From the NCBI GenBank assembly GCA_900065925.1, contig LN890280.1:488451-552450 (forward strand): DNA of 64,000 nt, given 5' to 3'. The DNA is from Nitrosotalea devaniterrae. GTDB taxonomy: Archaea > Thermoproteota > Nitrososphaeria > Nitrososphaerales > Nitrosopumilaceae. Within the stretch, counting starts at the first letter, position 1. Each line of letters starts with the position of its first letter. Positions 1 through 8,766 of the stretch are shown in pieces. The translations under genes and the position numbers were made by a program. The notes under the pieces are model-generated. The model saw only the letters and a list, made by a program, of their open reading frames with translations. It had not been told where the DNA came from and did no database searches.

Positions 1-56
1 AGCATCTTGCCGTTGCGTAGAATGCGATTCATTCGAATCTGGTGGCCTGTTACCAT
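1..56 (-). CDS. N-terminus of DhnA-type class I aldolase (partial)
   Basis: The minus strand from 56 reads MVTGHQIRMNRILRNGKM and runs off the left edge. This matches the N-terminus of archaeal DhnA-type class I aldolases (fructose-bisphosphate aldolase or 2-amino-3,7-dideoxy-D-threo-hept-6-ulosonate synthase), which usually begin with an R-x-x-R-I-x-x-x-G-K stretch before the PMDHG motif. Only 18 codons are visible, so the choice between the two activities cannot be made. The sequence AAATTATAAAA at about 110-120 on the minus strand could be its TATA region. Confidence 0.55.
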   Translation of the reverse strand, partial: MVTGHQIRMNRILRNGKM

Positions 57-279
57 TGGTGTTAATCGCTGGTGTGCCCTACTTAAAAATAGCGGGGAAA
101 TGTCGTAGATTTTATAATTTAGGTAACTGAAAAATTATGATCAAAACAAGATGCATGTCCAAGATTTTCTAAAATTAATTTTTAATATTTCTCTAAAACT
201 TGTCTTGATTGGTGCAATATAGAAATGAGGTTATTTTGTTCTCAAACGATTAAATACGCTAAAGAGAAAACACAGTCAA
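57..279. promoter_or_regulatory. Divergent intergenic region with archaeal promoters
   Basis: This AT-rich spacer separates the minus-strand aldolase start from mqnC. GATTAAATAC near 249-258 is about 25 bases upstream of the TTG at 280 and fits a TATA box for a leaderless mqnC transcript. I see no RNA gene or other ORF here. Confidence 0.4.
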
Positions 280-1398
280 TTGAGCCAACTGACAGCACAA
301 CTTCATCATTCTGAAATTGGTGACATCTTAGAGAATTCTCTTAGTGGTAAAAGGCCTGAAATTGAAGAATGTAAAAGATTGCTAGACTCTGACGATGTTC
401 ATCTGATGGGACTTGTTGCGGGATATTTGACAAGAAAAAAGTTTGGACGACGATCCTCTTTTGTAAATAATATGATTTTGAATTATACAAACGTGTGTAT
501 CACTGATTGCAAATTTTGTGCATTTTATAGGCCTCCCGGTCATGATGAATCTTATACTGTTACACTAGACAAGATAGAATCTAGGGTAAAAGCAGCGTGG
601 GAGATGTTTGGAATAACCCAGGTAATGTTTCAGGGTGGACATAATCCATCTTTGAGAATTGAATATTTCGAAGATGCGTTCAGATTGATAAAAAAGAAAT
701 TTCCAAAGGTTGGAATTCATGGTTTATCAGCTTCTGAAATTGACATGATCTCAAAAGTTGAACATACTAATACAAAAGAAGTCCTGTCACGACTCAAAGA
801 ATCTGGAATGCAATCAATTCCTGGTGCAGGTGCAGAAATCTTGGTCGATGAAGTAAAACAAATCATCAGTCCAAAAAAGATCTCAAGCAATACTTGGCTT
901 AGAATAATGGAAGAAGCTCATGGTCTTGGAATTCCAGCATCTGCTACAATGATGTATGGTCATGTAGAAACTAGAGATGATGTTGCAGAACACTTTATAA
1001 AAATTGCAAGACTTCAGGAAAAGACAAATGGTTTCATGGCATTTATTCCATGGAGCTTTGAGCCAAACAACACATTGATGCAAAAACAAGAAACTGTGAA
1101 ATATCCTGCAGGTGGAACTCAACTCCTGAAAATGATTGCAATATCTAGAATTATGTATGATGATCTGATTCATCACATCCAGTCCTCTTGGCTCACAAAT
1201 GGAGTTGCCATGGCACAAATGGCTTTGCAATATGGTGCTGATGATTTTGGCGGCACACTTCTTGGAGAAGAAGTAGTTTCTTGTACGGGAGCACGTTCAA
1301 CTGAACTTACTGGTGAAAGAATAATTCAAGCTGTAAAACAAATTGGCTATGAAGTCGAAGAGCGAGATAACTTCTACAATGTTGTACGAATCTGTTAA
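280..1398 (+). CDS. mqnC: Dehypoxanthine futalosine cyclase MqnC-like radical SAM enzyme
   Basis: 372 aa. The radical-SAM cluster motif C73-x3-C77-x2-C80 sits in NYTNVCITDCKFCAFYR, the form typical of MqnC, which cyclises dehypoxanthinyl futalosine in the futalosine route to menaquinone. A QGGHNP motif follows near residue 115. The length is normal for MqnC. The TTG start at 280 is preceded by a TATA-like TTAAATA about 25 bases upstream, suggesting leaderless translation; an ATG at 225 is out of frame. It converges with a UbiD-family decarboxylase (4-bp overlap), which suits the same pathway. Thaumarchaea use menaquinone, so the role is plausible. MqnE or CofH paralogues are the alternatives. 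Confidence 0.85.
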   Translation: MSQLTAQLHHSEIGDILENSLSGKRPEIEECKRLLDSDDVHLMGLVAGYLTRKKFGRRSSFVNNMILNYTNVCITDCKFCAFYRPPGHDESYTVTLDKIESRVKAAWEMFGITQVMFQGGHNPSLRIEYFEDAFRLIKKKFPKVGIHGLSASEIDMISKVEHTNTKEVLSRLKESGMQSIPGAGAEILVDEVKQIISPKKISSNTWLRIMEEAHGLGIPASATMMYGHVETRDDVAEHFIKIARLQEKTNGFMAFIPWSFEPNNTLMQKQETVKYPAGGTQLLKMIAISRIMYDDLIHHIQSSWLTNGVAMAQMALQYGADDFGGTLLGEEVVSCTGARSTELTGERIIQAVKQIGYEVEERDNFYNVVRIC

Positions 1399-2837
1399 AT
1401 GCCGTAACTAGACCATTTGGAATCTACCATTTTCTTTGTGACCTCGTCTGGCTTTACGAGTTCCTGAATTTCTCTTTGATATCCTTCTTCCTTTGTCTTT
1501 TGCGTGGCATCTATCCCAATCTTGGAACCCAAGTTTACAAATGGAGAAGCAGGATCAAGAGTATCTGTTGGGGTGTTGTTGATTATTATGGTATCTCTTG
1601 CAGCATCTGATCTTGTAGTAATTGCCCAAATTACATCATTCAAATCATGAACATTGACATCTTCATCTACAACTACAAAGAATTTGGTCAGTGCAAGCTG
1701 ACCCATTCCCCATAGACCCATCATCACTTTTTTTGCTTGTCCTGGATATCGTTTCTTAATTGAAATTATTGCCATGCCTTGAAACCACCCTGACGCTGGC
1801 ATTGAAAAATCTATCACCTCTGGATGGAACATTCTGATGAGCGGCAAAAATGAACGCTCAATTACTTTGCCAATGTATGCATCTTCTAGAATTGGTTTTC
1901 CTACTATGGTTGTAAGGTAAATTGGTTTTTGTCTTCGCATAATTCCAGTTAGTGTGAATACTGGATATGGTTCAGGTGGCGTATAGTATCCTGTATGATC
2001 TCCGAATGGTCCTTCCATTCTGATATCTGATGGATCGACATACCCTTCTAGCACAATTTCTGCATTAGCTGGAACCTCAAGGTCCACTGTTCTGCATTTG
2101 ACTGTCTTAATTCCTGTTTTTCTTGTAATTCCTGCAAATACATATTTGTCAAGGCCCTCGGGTACTGGAGCCACTGCAGAAAATACTGTTGCAGGATCTG
2201 AGCCAATTATTATTGCTGCTTCTATTTTGTTTCCAGAATCTTTTTTTATGTCGTAATGATGTGCACCGCGTTTATGTTTTTGCCAGTGCATTAGTGCATG
2301 GGTACTATCTATGATTTGCATTCTGTATACTCCAAGATTTCGCACGCCTGTCTCTGGGTGTTTTGTTGCAATCAATCCAAACGTAATAAATTTACCAGCA
2401 TCCTTTGGCCATGTTTTAAGAATTGGAATCTTATCAAATGAGGGGGCATCCTCTATCACTTCTGTGACGGGTCCACTTTTTTGCAACTTGGGTGCAATGT
2501 CTACCATCTTTGAGAGTTCTGGTAGTTTTCGTAGCTTGTCAAAAATCCCTGTTGGCATTTCCATCCGTGTCATGTCTACAATTCTCTGACCGATTTCAGT
2601 AAAGTCTTGCATCTCAAGTCCAATTTCAAGTCGTCTGAGTGAACCGAATGCATTGGCAAGTATTGGCATATCGTAATTTTTTACATTTTCAAAAAGTATC
2701 GCAGGACCATTAGAATACATCACTCTACTAAGAATCTCTGAAATCTCTAGATTTGTATCGACTAGAATTTTTACTCTTCTGATCTCTCCTGCTTTTTCTA
2801 ACTTTTCAACAAGTTCTGATATGTCTTCTATAGGCAC
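1395..2837 (-). CDS. UbiD-family decarboxylase, probably menaquinone pathway
   Basis: 480 aa, full length for the UbiD family of prenylated-FMN decarboxylases. The family hallmark EGPFGDHTGYYTPPEP lies near residue 275, and the acidic N- and C-terminal regions also fit. The start MPIEDISELVEKLEKAGEIRRV is a typical UbiD N-terminus. It lies tail to tail with mqnC and overlaps it by four bases, so it is probably the menaquinone-branch decarboxylase (MqnP/MqnL role) acting in the cytoplasm. That assignment is inferred from context; aromatic-acid decarboxylases look the same at this level. Confidence 0.85.
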   Translation of the reverse strand: MPIEDISELVEKLEKAGEIRRVKILVDTNLEISEILSRVMYSNGPAILFENVKNYDMPILANAFGSLRRLEIGLEMQDFTEIGQRIVDMTRMEMPTGIFDKLRKLPELSKMVDIAPKLQKSGPVTEVIEDAPSFDKIPILKTWPKDAGKFITFGLIATKHPETGVRNLGVYRMQIIDSTHALMHWQKHKRGAHHYDIKKDSGNKIEAAIIIGSDPATVFSAVAPVPEGLDKYVFAGITRKTGIKTVKCRTVDLEVPANAEIVLEGYVDPSDIRMEGPFGDHTGYYTPPEPYPVFTLTGIMRRQKPIYLTTIVGKPILEDAYIGKVIERSFLPLIRMFHPEVIDFSMPASGWFQGMAIISIKKRYPGQAKKVMMGLWGMGQLALTKFFVVVDEDVNVHDLNDVIWAITTRSDAARDTIIINNTPTDTLDPASPFVNLGSKIGIDATQKTKEEGYQREIQELVKPDEVTKKMVDSKWSSYGI

Positions 2838-2950
2838 ATATTTACTGGATTTGTATATTGTATAAGCTTAACTAGATTTTCAACTGATGTTTTTCAAGGA
2901 AATATCTGACAAGAGGACTTTAATTATCCTGTAAGGAAAATGCCATCAGG

Positions 2951-3181
2951 TTGGCTGAACAAAAGTGTCCCGTCTGCGGAGGTCAGGGAAAAATTATTCT
3001 TCTTGATACTCAATGCTCTTTTTGCAATGGGACTGGAGAATACTCCAAGACTGCAGACAGCTACATGAAGTCACATATCTGTCAATGCATATTTCTTGAC
3101 AGAATTACATGTCCACTCTGTGGAAAAAGATGTCATCATGACACTCCAAACAAACCAAAAGTCTTGATTAGTCCTATTTAG
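2951..3181 (+). CDS. Small DnaJ-type zinc-finger protein
   Basis: 76 aa starting at TTG 2951; the nearby ATG at 2940 is out of frame. Three CxxC pairs are visible: CPVCGGQGK, CSFCNGTGEY and CPLCGKR. The first two follow the DnaJ central-domain CxxCxGxG pattern, so it should bind one or two zinc ions. There is no J domain, so it is not DnaJ itself. It overlaps the end of the next, convergent gene by four bases. Function unknown. Confidence 0.65.
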   Translation: MAEQKCPVCGGQGKIILLDTQCSFCNGTGEYSKTADSYMKSHICQCIFLDRITCPLCGKRCHHDTPNKPKVLISPI

Positions 3182-3555
3182 AAAATTGGTGGAAGCTCGT
3201 TCTTCTTATCATGCCCGCCAGAACCGAATCTACAATAGAAACATTGGTCTGATTGCATATACTTGAGTTGCTCAATTTTGATTGCTCCTATCTTGAGTGC
3301 AATCTTTGTTAAAATTCTGTATTTTAGAGGCATGGATGGAATTACCTCTTTGAGATATACGTTGTAATGATCTGGACAAAACTTGAGTGTGATATTGCTT
3401 GGCTCCTTTGAAGTCTGGCTTACGGTCTTTGCAACACCGATCTGCTCTCGTATGTATTCGTGTTTTGGGCATGGACAGTTTCTTCCTCCTGGGTGTTTGT
3501 ATGCTGGAGTATTCTTCCAGTCAAAGCCTGGATATTCCTTTTCAAAGTCGTCCAA
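3178..3555 (-). CDS. Conserved hypothetical Cys-rich protein
   Basis: 125 aa beginning MDDFEKEYPGFDWKNTPAYKHPGG. The Cys/His groups CPCPKH near residue 28, CPDHY near 60 and CFYC near 106 suggest a metal site. I do not recognise the family. It is convergent with the DnaJ-type zinc-finger gene and divergent from the Pro/Ala repeat gene at 3657. Confidence 0.55.
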   Translation of the reverse strand: MDDFEKEYPGFDWKNTPAYKHPGGRNCPCPKHEYIREQIGVAKTVSQTSKEPSNITLKFCPDHYNVYLKEVIPSMPLKYRILTKIALKIGAIKIEQLKYMQSDQCFYCRFGSGGHDKKNELPPIF

Positions 3556-3656
3556 TGCCTAAAAGACGGGCTTGCTTCTTATAAAACTTCTACGAATTTG
3601 GCCAAACCTGGGTCTGATCAAAATGTAAATAAACTGCCATATCTCACAACTACTAC

Positions 3657-4259
3657 ATGTCTAAAGATGCACCAGCAAAAAAAACACGTTCTACTAAAAA
3701 AGTTGCAGAAGGATCTAATACTGCCGAACTAGAGGCAAAGATAGCAGAGCTTGAAGCAAAGCTTGCTAATTTATCATCTCAGGTAAAGCCTGCAGAACAA
3801 AAACCTGCACAGACTTCACCACCACCAGCTCCAAAACCACAACAAAGACCAGCTGCATCAGGTCCAACTCATGGTACACTTCCAGCAGGAATGAAACCAG
3901 CAGAAGCTCCAAAGCCTGAACCAAAACCACAACAAAGACCAGCTGCATCAGGTCCAACTCATGGTACACTTCCAGCAGGAATGAAACCAGCAGAAGCTCC
4001 AAAACCCACAGCACCAGAACCAACCACTAGTGCACATGAACCATTGGCTGGAGAAGTAGCACCTGCATATGCAAAGATCAGCTCAACTGGTTATACTGGT
4101 AACAAGTATTTTGCAACAAGAAAGAGATTATCATATCATCCAGCAGATAAACAGTTCACTGGCAGTTCAACAACTGCAACTGCTCCACAAGTATCTGCAG
4201 AGCCTCCAAAACCAAAATCTACTTTCAGAACTACACTTCCAGCAGGATTCAAGCCTTAA
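3657..4259 (+). CDS. Pro/Ala-rich repeat protein with coiled coil
   Basis: 200 aa. A Lys-rich start is followed by a short heptad stretch (ELEAKIAELEAKLANLSS, residues 23-42) that should form a coiled coil. After that come two 30-residue Pro/Ala repeats containing QQRPAASGPTHGTLPAGMKP, with a third partial LPAGFKP at the very C-terminus. There is no signal peptide or membrane segment, so it is probably cytoplasmic and largely disordered. The molecular role is unknown. It overlaps the convergent bcp gene by four bases. Confidence 0.6.
   Translation: MSKDAPAKKTRSTKKVAEGSNTAELEAKIAELEAKLANLSSQVKPAEQKPAQTSPPPAPKPQQRPAASGPTHGTLPAGMKPAEAPKPEPKPQQRPAASGPTHGTLPAGMKPAEAPKPTAPEPTTSAHEPLAGEVAPAYAKISSTGYTGNKYFATRKRLSYHPADKQFTGSSTTATAPQVSAEPPKPKSTFRTTLPAGFKP
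3831..4003 (+). repeat. Tandem in-frame coding repeat, 90-bp period
   Basis: Bases 3831-3913 and 3921-4003 are near-identical copies (83 bp each) separated by seven bases, giving a 90-bp period and a perfect 30-residue protein repeat. The identity at DNA level suggests a recent duplication or slippage. Confidence 0.9.
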
Positions 4260-4714
4260 TTCTTAAAGGCATTTAGCACTTCTTGTGCATGTCCTGCAGG
4301 TTTTACTTTTTCAAAAACTTTTAGGATTTTTCCTTTTTCATCTACTAGGAAAGTTGATCTGTTTACTCCCATGTATTCTCTGCCCATGAATTGTTTTTTA
4401 CCCCACACACCAAACTTTTTTGCCACATCTTTTTCAGTGTCTGCAAGTAAAATAAAAGGAACTTTCATTTTTTCGCCAAATTTTTTATGTGATTCTTCAT
4501 CATCTGGACTTATGCCAACTATTTCAATTCCTGAAGTCTTGAATTTTTTGTAATCTTGTGCAAATTCTGCAGCTTCTGTTGTACATCCTGGAGTAAAGTC
4601 CTTTGGATAAAAATAGACTACGTATTTTTTGCCTTTAAGATCTGATTTTTTTACGGTTTTACCGTCTGCATCTTTTAGCGCAAAATCTGGTACTTGATCT
4701 CCTTCTGATAACAT
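4256..4714 (-). CDS. bcp: Bcp/PrxQ-type peroxiredoxin
   Basis: 152 aa thiol peroxidase of the AhpC/TSA family, reducing hydroperoxides in the cytoplasm. The peroxidatic Cys44 lies in FTPGCTTEA. The usual PrxQ/Bcp resolving Cys five residues later is Ala49 here and no other Cys exists, so it must work as a 1-Cys enzyme with an external thiol. YFYPKDFTPG, RSTFLVDEKG and the length are typical of the family. It overlaps the 3657 gene tail by four bases. Confidence 0.9.
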   Translation of the reverse strand: MLSEGDQVPDFALKDADGKTVKKSDLKGKKYVVYFYPKDFTPGCTTEAAEFAQDYKKFKTSGIEIVGISPDDEESHKKFGEKMKVPFILLADTEKDVAKKFGVWGKKQFMGREYMGVNRSTFLVDEKGKILKVFEKVKPAGHAQEVLNAFKN

Positions 4715-4784
4715 CTAAGAGATATCTCATAATGGTCCCTACTTATTTTTTGTCTACTGATTTTGTCTCCTGAATAGAAGTTGA

Positions 4785-5060
4785 TTTCGATGTCAGGTCA
4801 GTATCAGTAAGGCACGAGGATTGAATCAAGTAGTTGAGAGATTGAACGGTACTTTCAGAGAACGTGAAAAGGTCATGAGGGGAATGGATCACAAGGAATC
4901 TGTCCAGAATCTAATTGATGCTTATCGAATCCATTACAATTTCATACGAGGTCATAGTGGAATAGGTAAGACACCTGCTGAGCAAGCTGGGATCAAGCTA
5001 GATTTAGGACAAAATAAAATTGAGGGTTTGATCAAAATGGCTTCAAGAACGGTATTATAG
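4785..5060 (+). pseudogene. C-terminal remnant of DDE transposase
   Basis: The frame from 4785 to 5060 encodes VVERLNGTFREREKVMRG followed by DAYRIHYNFIRGHSGIGKTP, the C-terminal part of an integrase-core (DDE) transposase including the last catalytic-Glu region. A stop at 4782-4784 cuts it off, and the N-terminal two thirds with the first Asp residues are absent, so it is dead. No terminal inverted repeats are evident. It sits between bcp and a secreted-protein gene. Confidence 0.75.
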
Positions 5061-5083
5061 AATGATACCGTCTTAAAAAAATA

Positions 5084-5758
5084 ATGGAATTAAGAGAAAT
5101 CATTCTTACATCCATCATATTTTTATCATTTGGCATACCAATTGCATATGCTACATCTTATGCTACTTTACACTTGGATTCTGTAGGCAACATACTTAGG
5201 GAAGATTCGATAGTTACATTCTCAGGTCAATTAACTAGTTCAAATGGTACTACAATTCCTCACCGTACTGTATTCATAGAAGATGATACCAGTTACTTCG
5301 TACGTCCTAACATAATTATTGCAATTACTACAACTGATTCTGATGGTAAATTTTCAGTTTCATGGAAAGCAGTTCCAAAAGATAACGGAAATCCATTTCA
5401 TTTCTATGCTAAATATCTAGGAGGTAACTTTTTTGGCTATACTAAAAGTGAAAGCTATGAATCAATAGTCAAACATACTAATCAATCCTCAACTGATGTA
5501 GTACCATCAAAGACAATTCCAATATGGTTTGAAGATGCCTCAAAAATGTGGCATGATGGAGAGATTAGAGATATAGACTATTCGTGGAGTATCAAGAATT
5601 TGATAGAACATGGAATTATAAAATCAAATGACATAGACACTGAATTGAAACTCCCGTCATGGTTGAAAAAAACTGCCAATTTGTTTGTAAATGGCGAAAT
5701 CTCAAAAGAAGAATACGTCAATAATTTACAATATCTTTTAAAGAGCAATATAATCTAG
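5084..5758 (+). CDS. Secreted protein with Ig-like domain and WxK repeats
   Basis: 224 aa. A signal peptide (residues 1-24, ending YAT) is followed by a beta-rich domain (SGQLTSSNGTTIPHRTV..DGKFSVSW) resembling bacterial Ig-like folds. The C-terminus carries two copies of the IPxWxxxAxxWxxGxIxxxxYxxxIxxLIxxxII motif (from about 145 and 190) common in secreted thaumarchaeal proteins. The same motif occurs in the gene at 61086. It is probably exported; function unknown. Confidence 0.65.
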   Translation: MELREIILTSIIFLSFGIPIAYATSYATLHLDSVGNILREDSIVTFSGQLTSSNGTTIPHRTVFIEDDTSYFVRPNIIIAITTTDSDGKFSVSWKAVPKDNGNPFHFYAKYLGGNFFGYTKSESYESIVKHTNQSSTDVVPSKTIPIWFEDASKMWHDGEIRDIDYSWSIKNLIEHGIIKSNDIDTELKLPSWLKKTANLFVNGEISKEEYVNNLQYLLKSNII

Positions 5759-5864
5759 GATAAACCCCGAAATTGAACACGGAGAACAATTAGATTACAG
5801 ATCCCGAGTTCTGAACAGTGTCTGATTTCGAATGTTTTATATTGTATATTCAGAGGTGAGGTGA

Positions 5865-6575
5865 ATGATGGTTAATCCTCGCGCATGGCTTGCAGAAGCA
5901 ATAGCAACATACGCACTTGTCTTCTTTGGACCACTGTCTATCATATTATCAGTTGCATACTTTGGATCTGTTCTAACAATTCCTGCACTTGTTGTCATAG
6001 CACTTGCACACGGTGCAGCAATAGGGTTGATGGTCTATGCCTTTGGACATGTATCAGGTGCACACATCAATCCTGCTGTTACTATATCCATGATAGTCAC
6101 AAGACGAATCAATATCAAAGATGGAATTGCATATATTGTATTTCAGATAATTGGAGCAATTGTTGCTGCTGCAACACTCAAAGCAATATTGCCTGATCTT
6201 GGAGACAAGGTGCATTTTGGAACACAGGGTGGACCTAGTCTACTTTTGAATAATAGTGCAATTTCAGGATTCACAGTTGAGGCTATTCTTACATTCTTCT
6301 TGGTAACTGTTATTTTCATGACTGCGGTACACAAGAAAGCACCTGCTGGCATGTATGGTCTTGCCATTGGTGGAATGATATTTTTGATACACTTGGTAGG
6401 TGTTCCATTAACTGGAGCAAGTGTCAACCCAGCAAGAACGCTAGGACCTGCAATCATCTCTGGATACTGGAATGATCACTGGATTTATTGGGCAGGGCCA
6501 ATAGTAGGTGCTGTAATTGCAGGACTTGTCATGAACTATATCTTTGTGAAAAAGGCTGAAAAAGAAGTAGCCTAG
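5865..6575 (+). CDS. Aquaporin/MIP-family channel
   Basis: 236 aa integral membrane protein of the MIP family with six predicted helices and the two half-helix NPA boxes: HINPAVT near residue 66 and SVNPARTLGP near 188. It should conduct water or small neutral solutes. A Shine-Dalgarno-like GAGGTGAGGTGA lies just before the start; ATG 5865 or 5868 are both possible. TTTTATATTGTA near 5835 fits a TATA box. The gene is complete and stands alone between the secreted-protein gene and tRNA-Arg. Confidence 0.93.
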   Translation: MMVNPRAWLAEAIATYALVFFGPLSIILSVAYFGSVLTIPALVVIALAHGAAIGLMVYAFGHVSGAHINPAVTISMIVTRRINIKDGIAYIVFQIIGAIVAAATLKAILPDLGDKVHFGTQGGPSLLLNNSAISGFTVEAILTFFLVTVIFMTAVHKKAPAGMYGLAIGGMIFLIHLVGVPLTGASVNPARTLGPAIISGYWNDHWIYWAGPIVGAVIAGLVMNYIFVKKAEKEVA

Positions 6576-6631
6576 ATTTTTTCATCACTTTTGAAATGTA
6601 TTATAACAGGTCTTTGCTGAATTTTATTTGT

Positions 6632-6706
6632 GGACCCGTAGCACAGCTTGGATAGTGCGGACGCTTGCGGAGCGTCAGGTCGTGGGTTCGAGTCCCCCCG
6701 GGCCCG
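6632..6706 (+). tRNA. tRNA-Arg (anticodon GCG), element attachment site
   Basis: 75 nt cloverleaf without intron or encoded CCA: acceptor GGACCCG/CGGGCCC, D stem GCAC/GUGC, anticodon stem GACGC/GCGUC with loop UUGCGGA (anticodon GCG), T loop UUCGAGU. Two stem positions do not pair: A3-C70 in the acceptor and U50-C64 in the T stem. Both odd bases lie inside the 15-bp att core, so the 3' part may have been supplied by the integrated element. Confidence 0.9.
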
Positions 6707-6707
6707 C
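6693..6707 (+). repeat. attL core (tRNA 3' end)
   Basis: TCCCCCCGGGCCCGC, the T-stem/acceptor end of tRNA-Arg, recurs exactly at 26347-26361; the match extends to 6689-6707 with one mismatch. It lies 36 bases before an integrase gene, which is the standard layout of an archaeal tRNA-integrated element. Confidence 0.85.
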
Positions 6708-6742
6708 CTACTTTCTAGGTCTTAAAATAGGCCCACCTCCAT

Positions 6743-7954
6743 ATGGTGTCATTGGAAATCTCCTTTGAGGACATTAACAAGGAAACAGACCCATACCAGT
6801 TATTCCTAGATTCGATAAAAAGTCCAGATACTCTACGAAGATACAGGAATTTTCTAAATGATTTTCTAAAACTAATACCGTCAAAAATTTACGAAGAGGT
6901 ACTCAAAAAATCTCCTCAAAACAGGGAACCAAAACTATTGGCAACATATTTTCTTGAACTTGCAAAAACAAGTCCCGATACTGTTAGCCGAATAATTGTC
7001 CAGTATATCAAAAATCAAATTGAACTTGTAAAAACCGAACAGATGAGTCCAAACACTTTACCAAATCATGTCAAACCAATCAAGGCATTCTTGGATTCAA
7101 ACGGTGTGGCGTTACACTGGAAATCTTTTTACAAATTATATCCTAGGACAAGACCTGCAGCAGATGACAGGGCGTATACCAGAGAGGAACTTCAAAAGAT
7201 GCTTGAGATCTCAACTGATATCACTGACAAGATAATAGTACAGATGTTTTCTGCAGGTGGATTTCGACTGGAGTCATGGAATTATTTTATTTGGAAGGAT
7301 GTGGTGTTTTTCAAAAACCAAGACGGATCTTTCAAAGGTGCGGCATTGTTGGTTTACAGGGGTGATCCTGAAAGTTACTGGACATTTCTTACTCCTGAAT
7401 GTTGCAGAAGTCTTGAGATTTATCGTGAAATGTGGAGATCACAAACTGGAAGATATCCAAAACCTGATGAGCCTCTTTTAAAATCTGTGAAATATCCTAT
7501 CGTAACACGACTGAATGCACTTGGAGTAAAAAAACGAATTGAAAAAATTGTAAAGGCCATAGGTCTCAGACCTCCACTACCTGCAGGGAAAAGGCGTCAT
7601 GAAGTGGCACTTGACCATGGCTTTAGGAAATATTTTGCTACAATGATGAGACGGGCTAAAGTGAACTTTCTTGACAAGGAAGACATGATGGGGCACAAAG
7701 TGGGTTTAGAACAACACTATGAGCGATATCAAGAGGATGATTTTGAGCGATTTCCTGAATATCAGAAAGCAATCTCATTTCTTACTATATCTGACTCCGA
7801 ACGTCAGAAATATGAATTGGAATTGAAAGACAAGAAAATAAACGAAATTGAGAGTACAATCCGAGACGAGAATAAAAAATTAATTGAAGATCTTGAGATT
7901 TTGAAATTAAAAGTGGAACGTATGGCTGAGTCATCTAAAAAAAATAATCAATAA
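6743..7954 (+). CDS. Tyrosine recombinase (integrase) of element 1
   Basis: 403 aa site-specific recombinase. The catalytic signature can be followed: Arg175 in SAGGFRLESW, His292-x2-Arg295 in DHGFRKYF, His318 in GHK and a nucleophile Tyr326 or Tyr329 in HYERY. The N-terminal 140 residues form the usual SAM-like core-binding region, and the C-terminus (from 352) is a charged coiled coil. It lies directly after attL, so it should catalyse integration into and excision from tRNA-Arg. The gene is intact. It shares layout with a second integrase at 26405 but has diverged clearly. Confidence 0.9.
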   Translation: MVSLEISFEDINKETDPYQLFLDSIKSPDTLRRYRNFLNDFLKLIPSKIYEEVLKKSPQNREPKLLATYFLELAKTSPDTVSRIIVQYIKNQIELVKTEQMSPNTLPNHVKPIKAFLDSNGVALHWKSFYKLYPRTRPAADDRAYTREELQKMLEISTDITDKIIVQMFSAGGFRLESWNYFIWKDVVFFKNQDGSFKGAALLVYRGDPESYWTFLTPECCRSLEIYREMWRSQTGRYPKPDEPLLKSVKYPIVTRLNALGVKKRIEKIVKAIGLRPPLPAGKRRHEVALDHGFRKYFATMMRRAKVNFLDKEDMMGHKVGLEQHYERYQEDDFERFPEYQKAISFLTISDSERQKYELELKDKKINEIESTIRDENKKLIEDLEILKLKVERMAESSKKNNQ

Positions 7955-7958
7955 TTAT

Positions 7959-8717
7959 TTAAAGCTTGAACGACCCCATCTGCTTTTTATAGCCTGGATA
8001 ATTTTTCAATCTGTTTGTCATACCTGATTCTTCTTCATAATAATGCTCGTAGACGTCGATTAATTGAGATAGTTTAGGATATAATTCATTTATTGACTTT
8101 TTGATTTTATTAATTTTCTTCTTTGCAATTTTTTTATTTTTTGGAATTCCAGGTTCTTTTACATGGCCTTCCGTTAATTGATCCAAAAATGAATTAAAAA
8201 TCGTTTCTTGCATTTTAGGAAAATCTAATGCATGGTCCAACCAAATTTTTCTGAAATTGATTTGTTCTTTACTTCCATCTGTTTTTTTAATCCAGTAGTC
8301 TAGATTTTTTAAAAGAGAGGCAAATACATAAAAACCATATCTGGTCACCATTATTTTTACAAATTTTGTTTCAGGGTTATCTTTAGAATATAATTTAGCG
8401 TCATTCTTCCAGTAATTTTCATTCATATTTCCAAAACCAAATGACATGTTCATTGTTTGCTCTCGAAACTGATCACCGGCTATGGCAAAATCAAGATCTT
8501 GATCCTCGATGATACTGTAGACGGGATATGGTTTTTGTTCTTTTTTCTTAATCTTGTGCTGTCTGACTAGCGTATTGAGTTTTTTTGCGAGCCCTTTTGT
8601 TTTCTTGTATCCCAACCTGTTTTTGTCCAGGTGTTTTGAAATAAGGCCAAATTCACTTGGTCCGTTTTCTTTAAGAAATTTCATTATCTGGTAATTGTGC
8701 TGTTCTTTTGAGTACAC
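7959..8717 (-). CDS. Winged-helix DNA-binding protein
   Basis: About 252 aa. The open frame runs back to 9020, but that upstream part lies antisense to two small plus-strand genes, so the start is placed at GTG 8717 (alternative ATG 8684). Residues 5-60 (QIMKFLKENGPSEFGLISKHLD...KGLAKKLNTLVRQHKIKKK) look like a winged-helix domain. The C-terminal half is Lys-rich and alpha-helical (KNKKIAKKKINKIKKSINEL). Its start overlaps the 8717-8737 palindrome, which suggests autoregulation or control by the divergent RHH protein. Function unknown. Confidence 0.5.
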   Translation of the reverse strand: MYSKEQHNYQIMKFLKENGPSEFGLISKHLDKNRLGYKKTKGLAKKLNTLVRQHKIKKKEQKPYPVYSIIEDQDLDFAIAGDQFREQTMNMSFGFGNMNENYWKNDAKLYSKDNPETKFVKIMVTRYGFYVFASLLKNLDYWIKKTDGSKEQINFRKIWLDHALDFPKMQETIFNSFLDQLTEGHVKEPGIPKNKKIAKKKINKIKKSINELYPKLSQLIDVYEHYYEEESGMTNRLKNYPGYKKQMGSFKL

Positions 8718-8737
8718 TAGTACCCAATGGGTACTAG
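8717..8737. promoter_or_regulatory. Perfect 21-bp palindromic operator
   Basis: Arms CTAGTACCCA and TGGGTACTAG surround a single central A. It lies between the divergent wHTH gene and an RHH gene, beside a shared AT-rich TATA-like stretch (8738-8751). Placement and symmetry fit an operator for one of the two encoded regulators. Confidence 0.7.
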
Positions 8738-8766
8738 ATAAATAATAAACTTGTGAAGTATATGAC

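Noticed and set aside
3766-4023. Minus-strand repetitive reading frame
   Set aside because: It is the antisense shadow of the Pro/Ala repeat gene; its Leu/Val-rich repeats only mirror the coding repeat.
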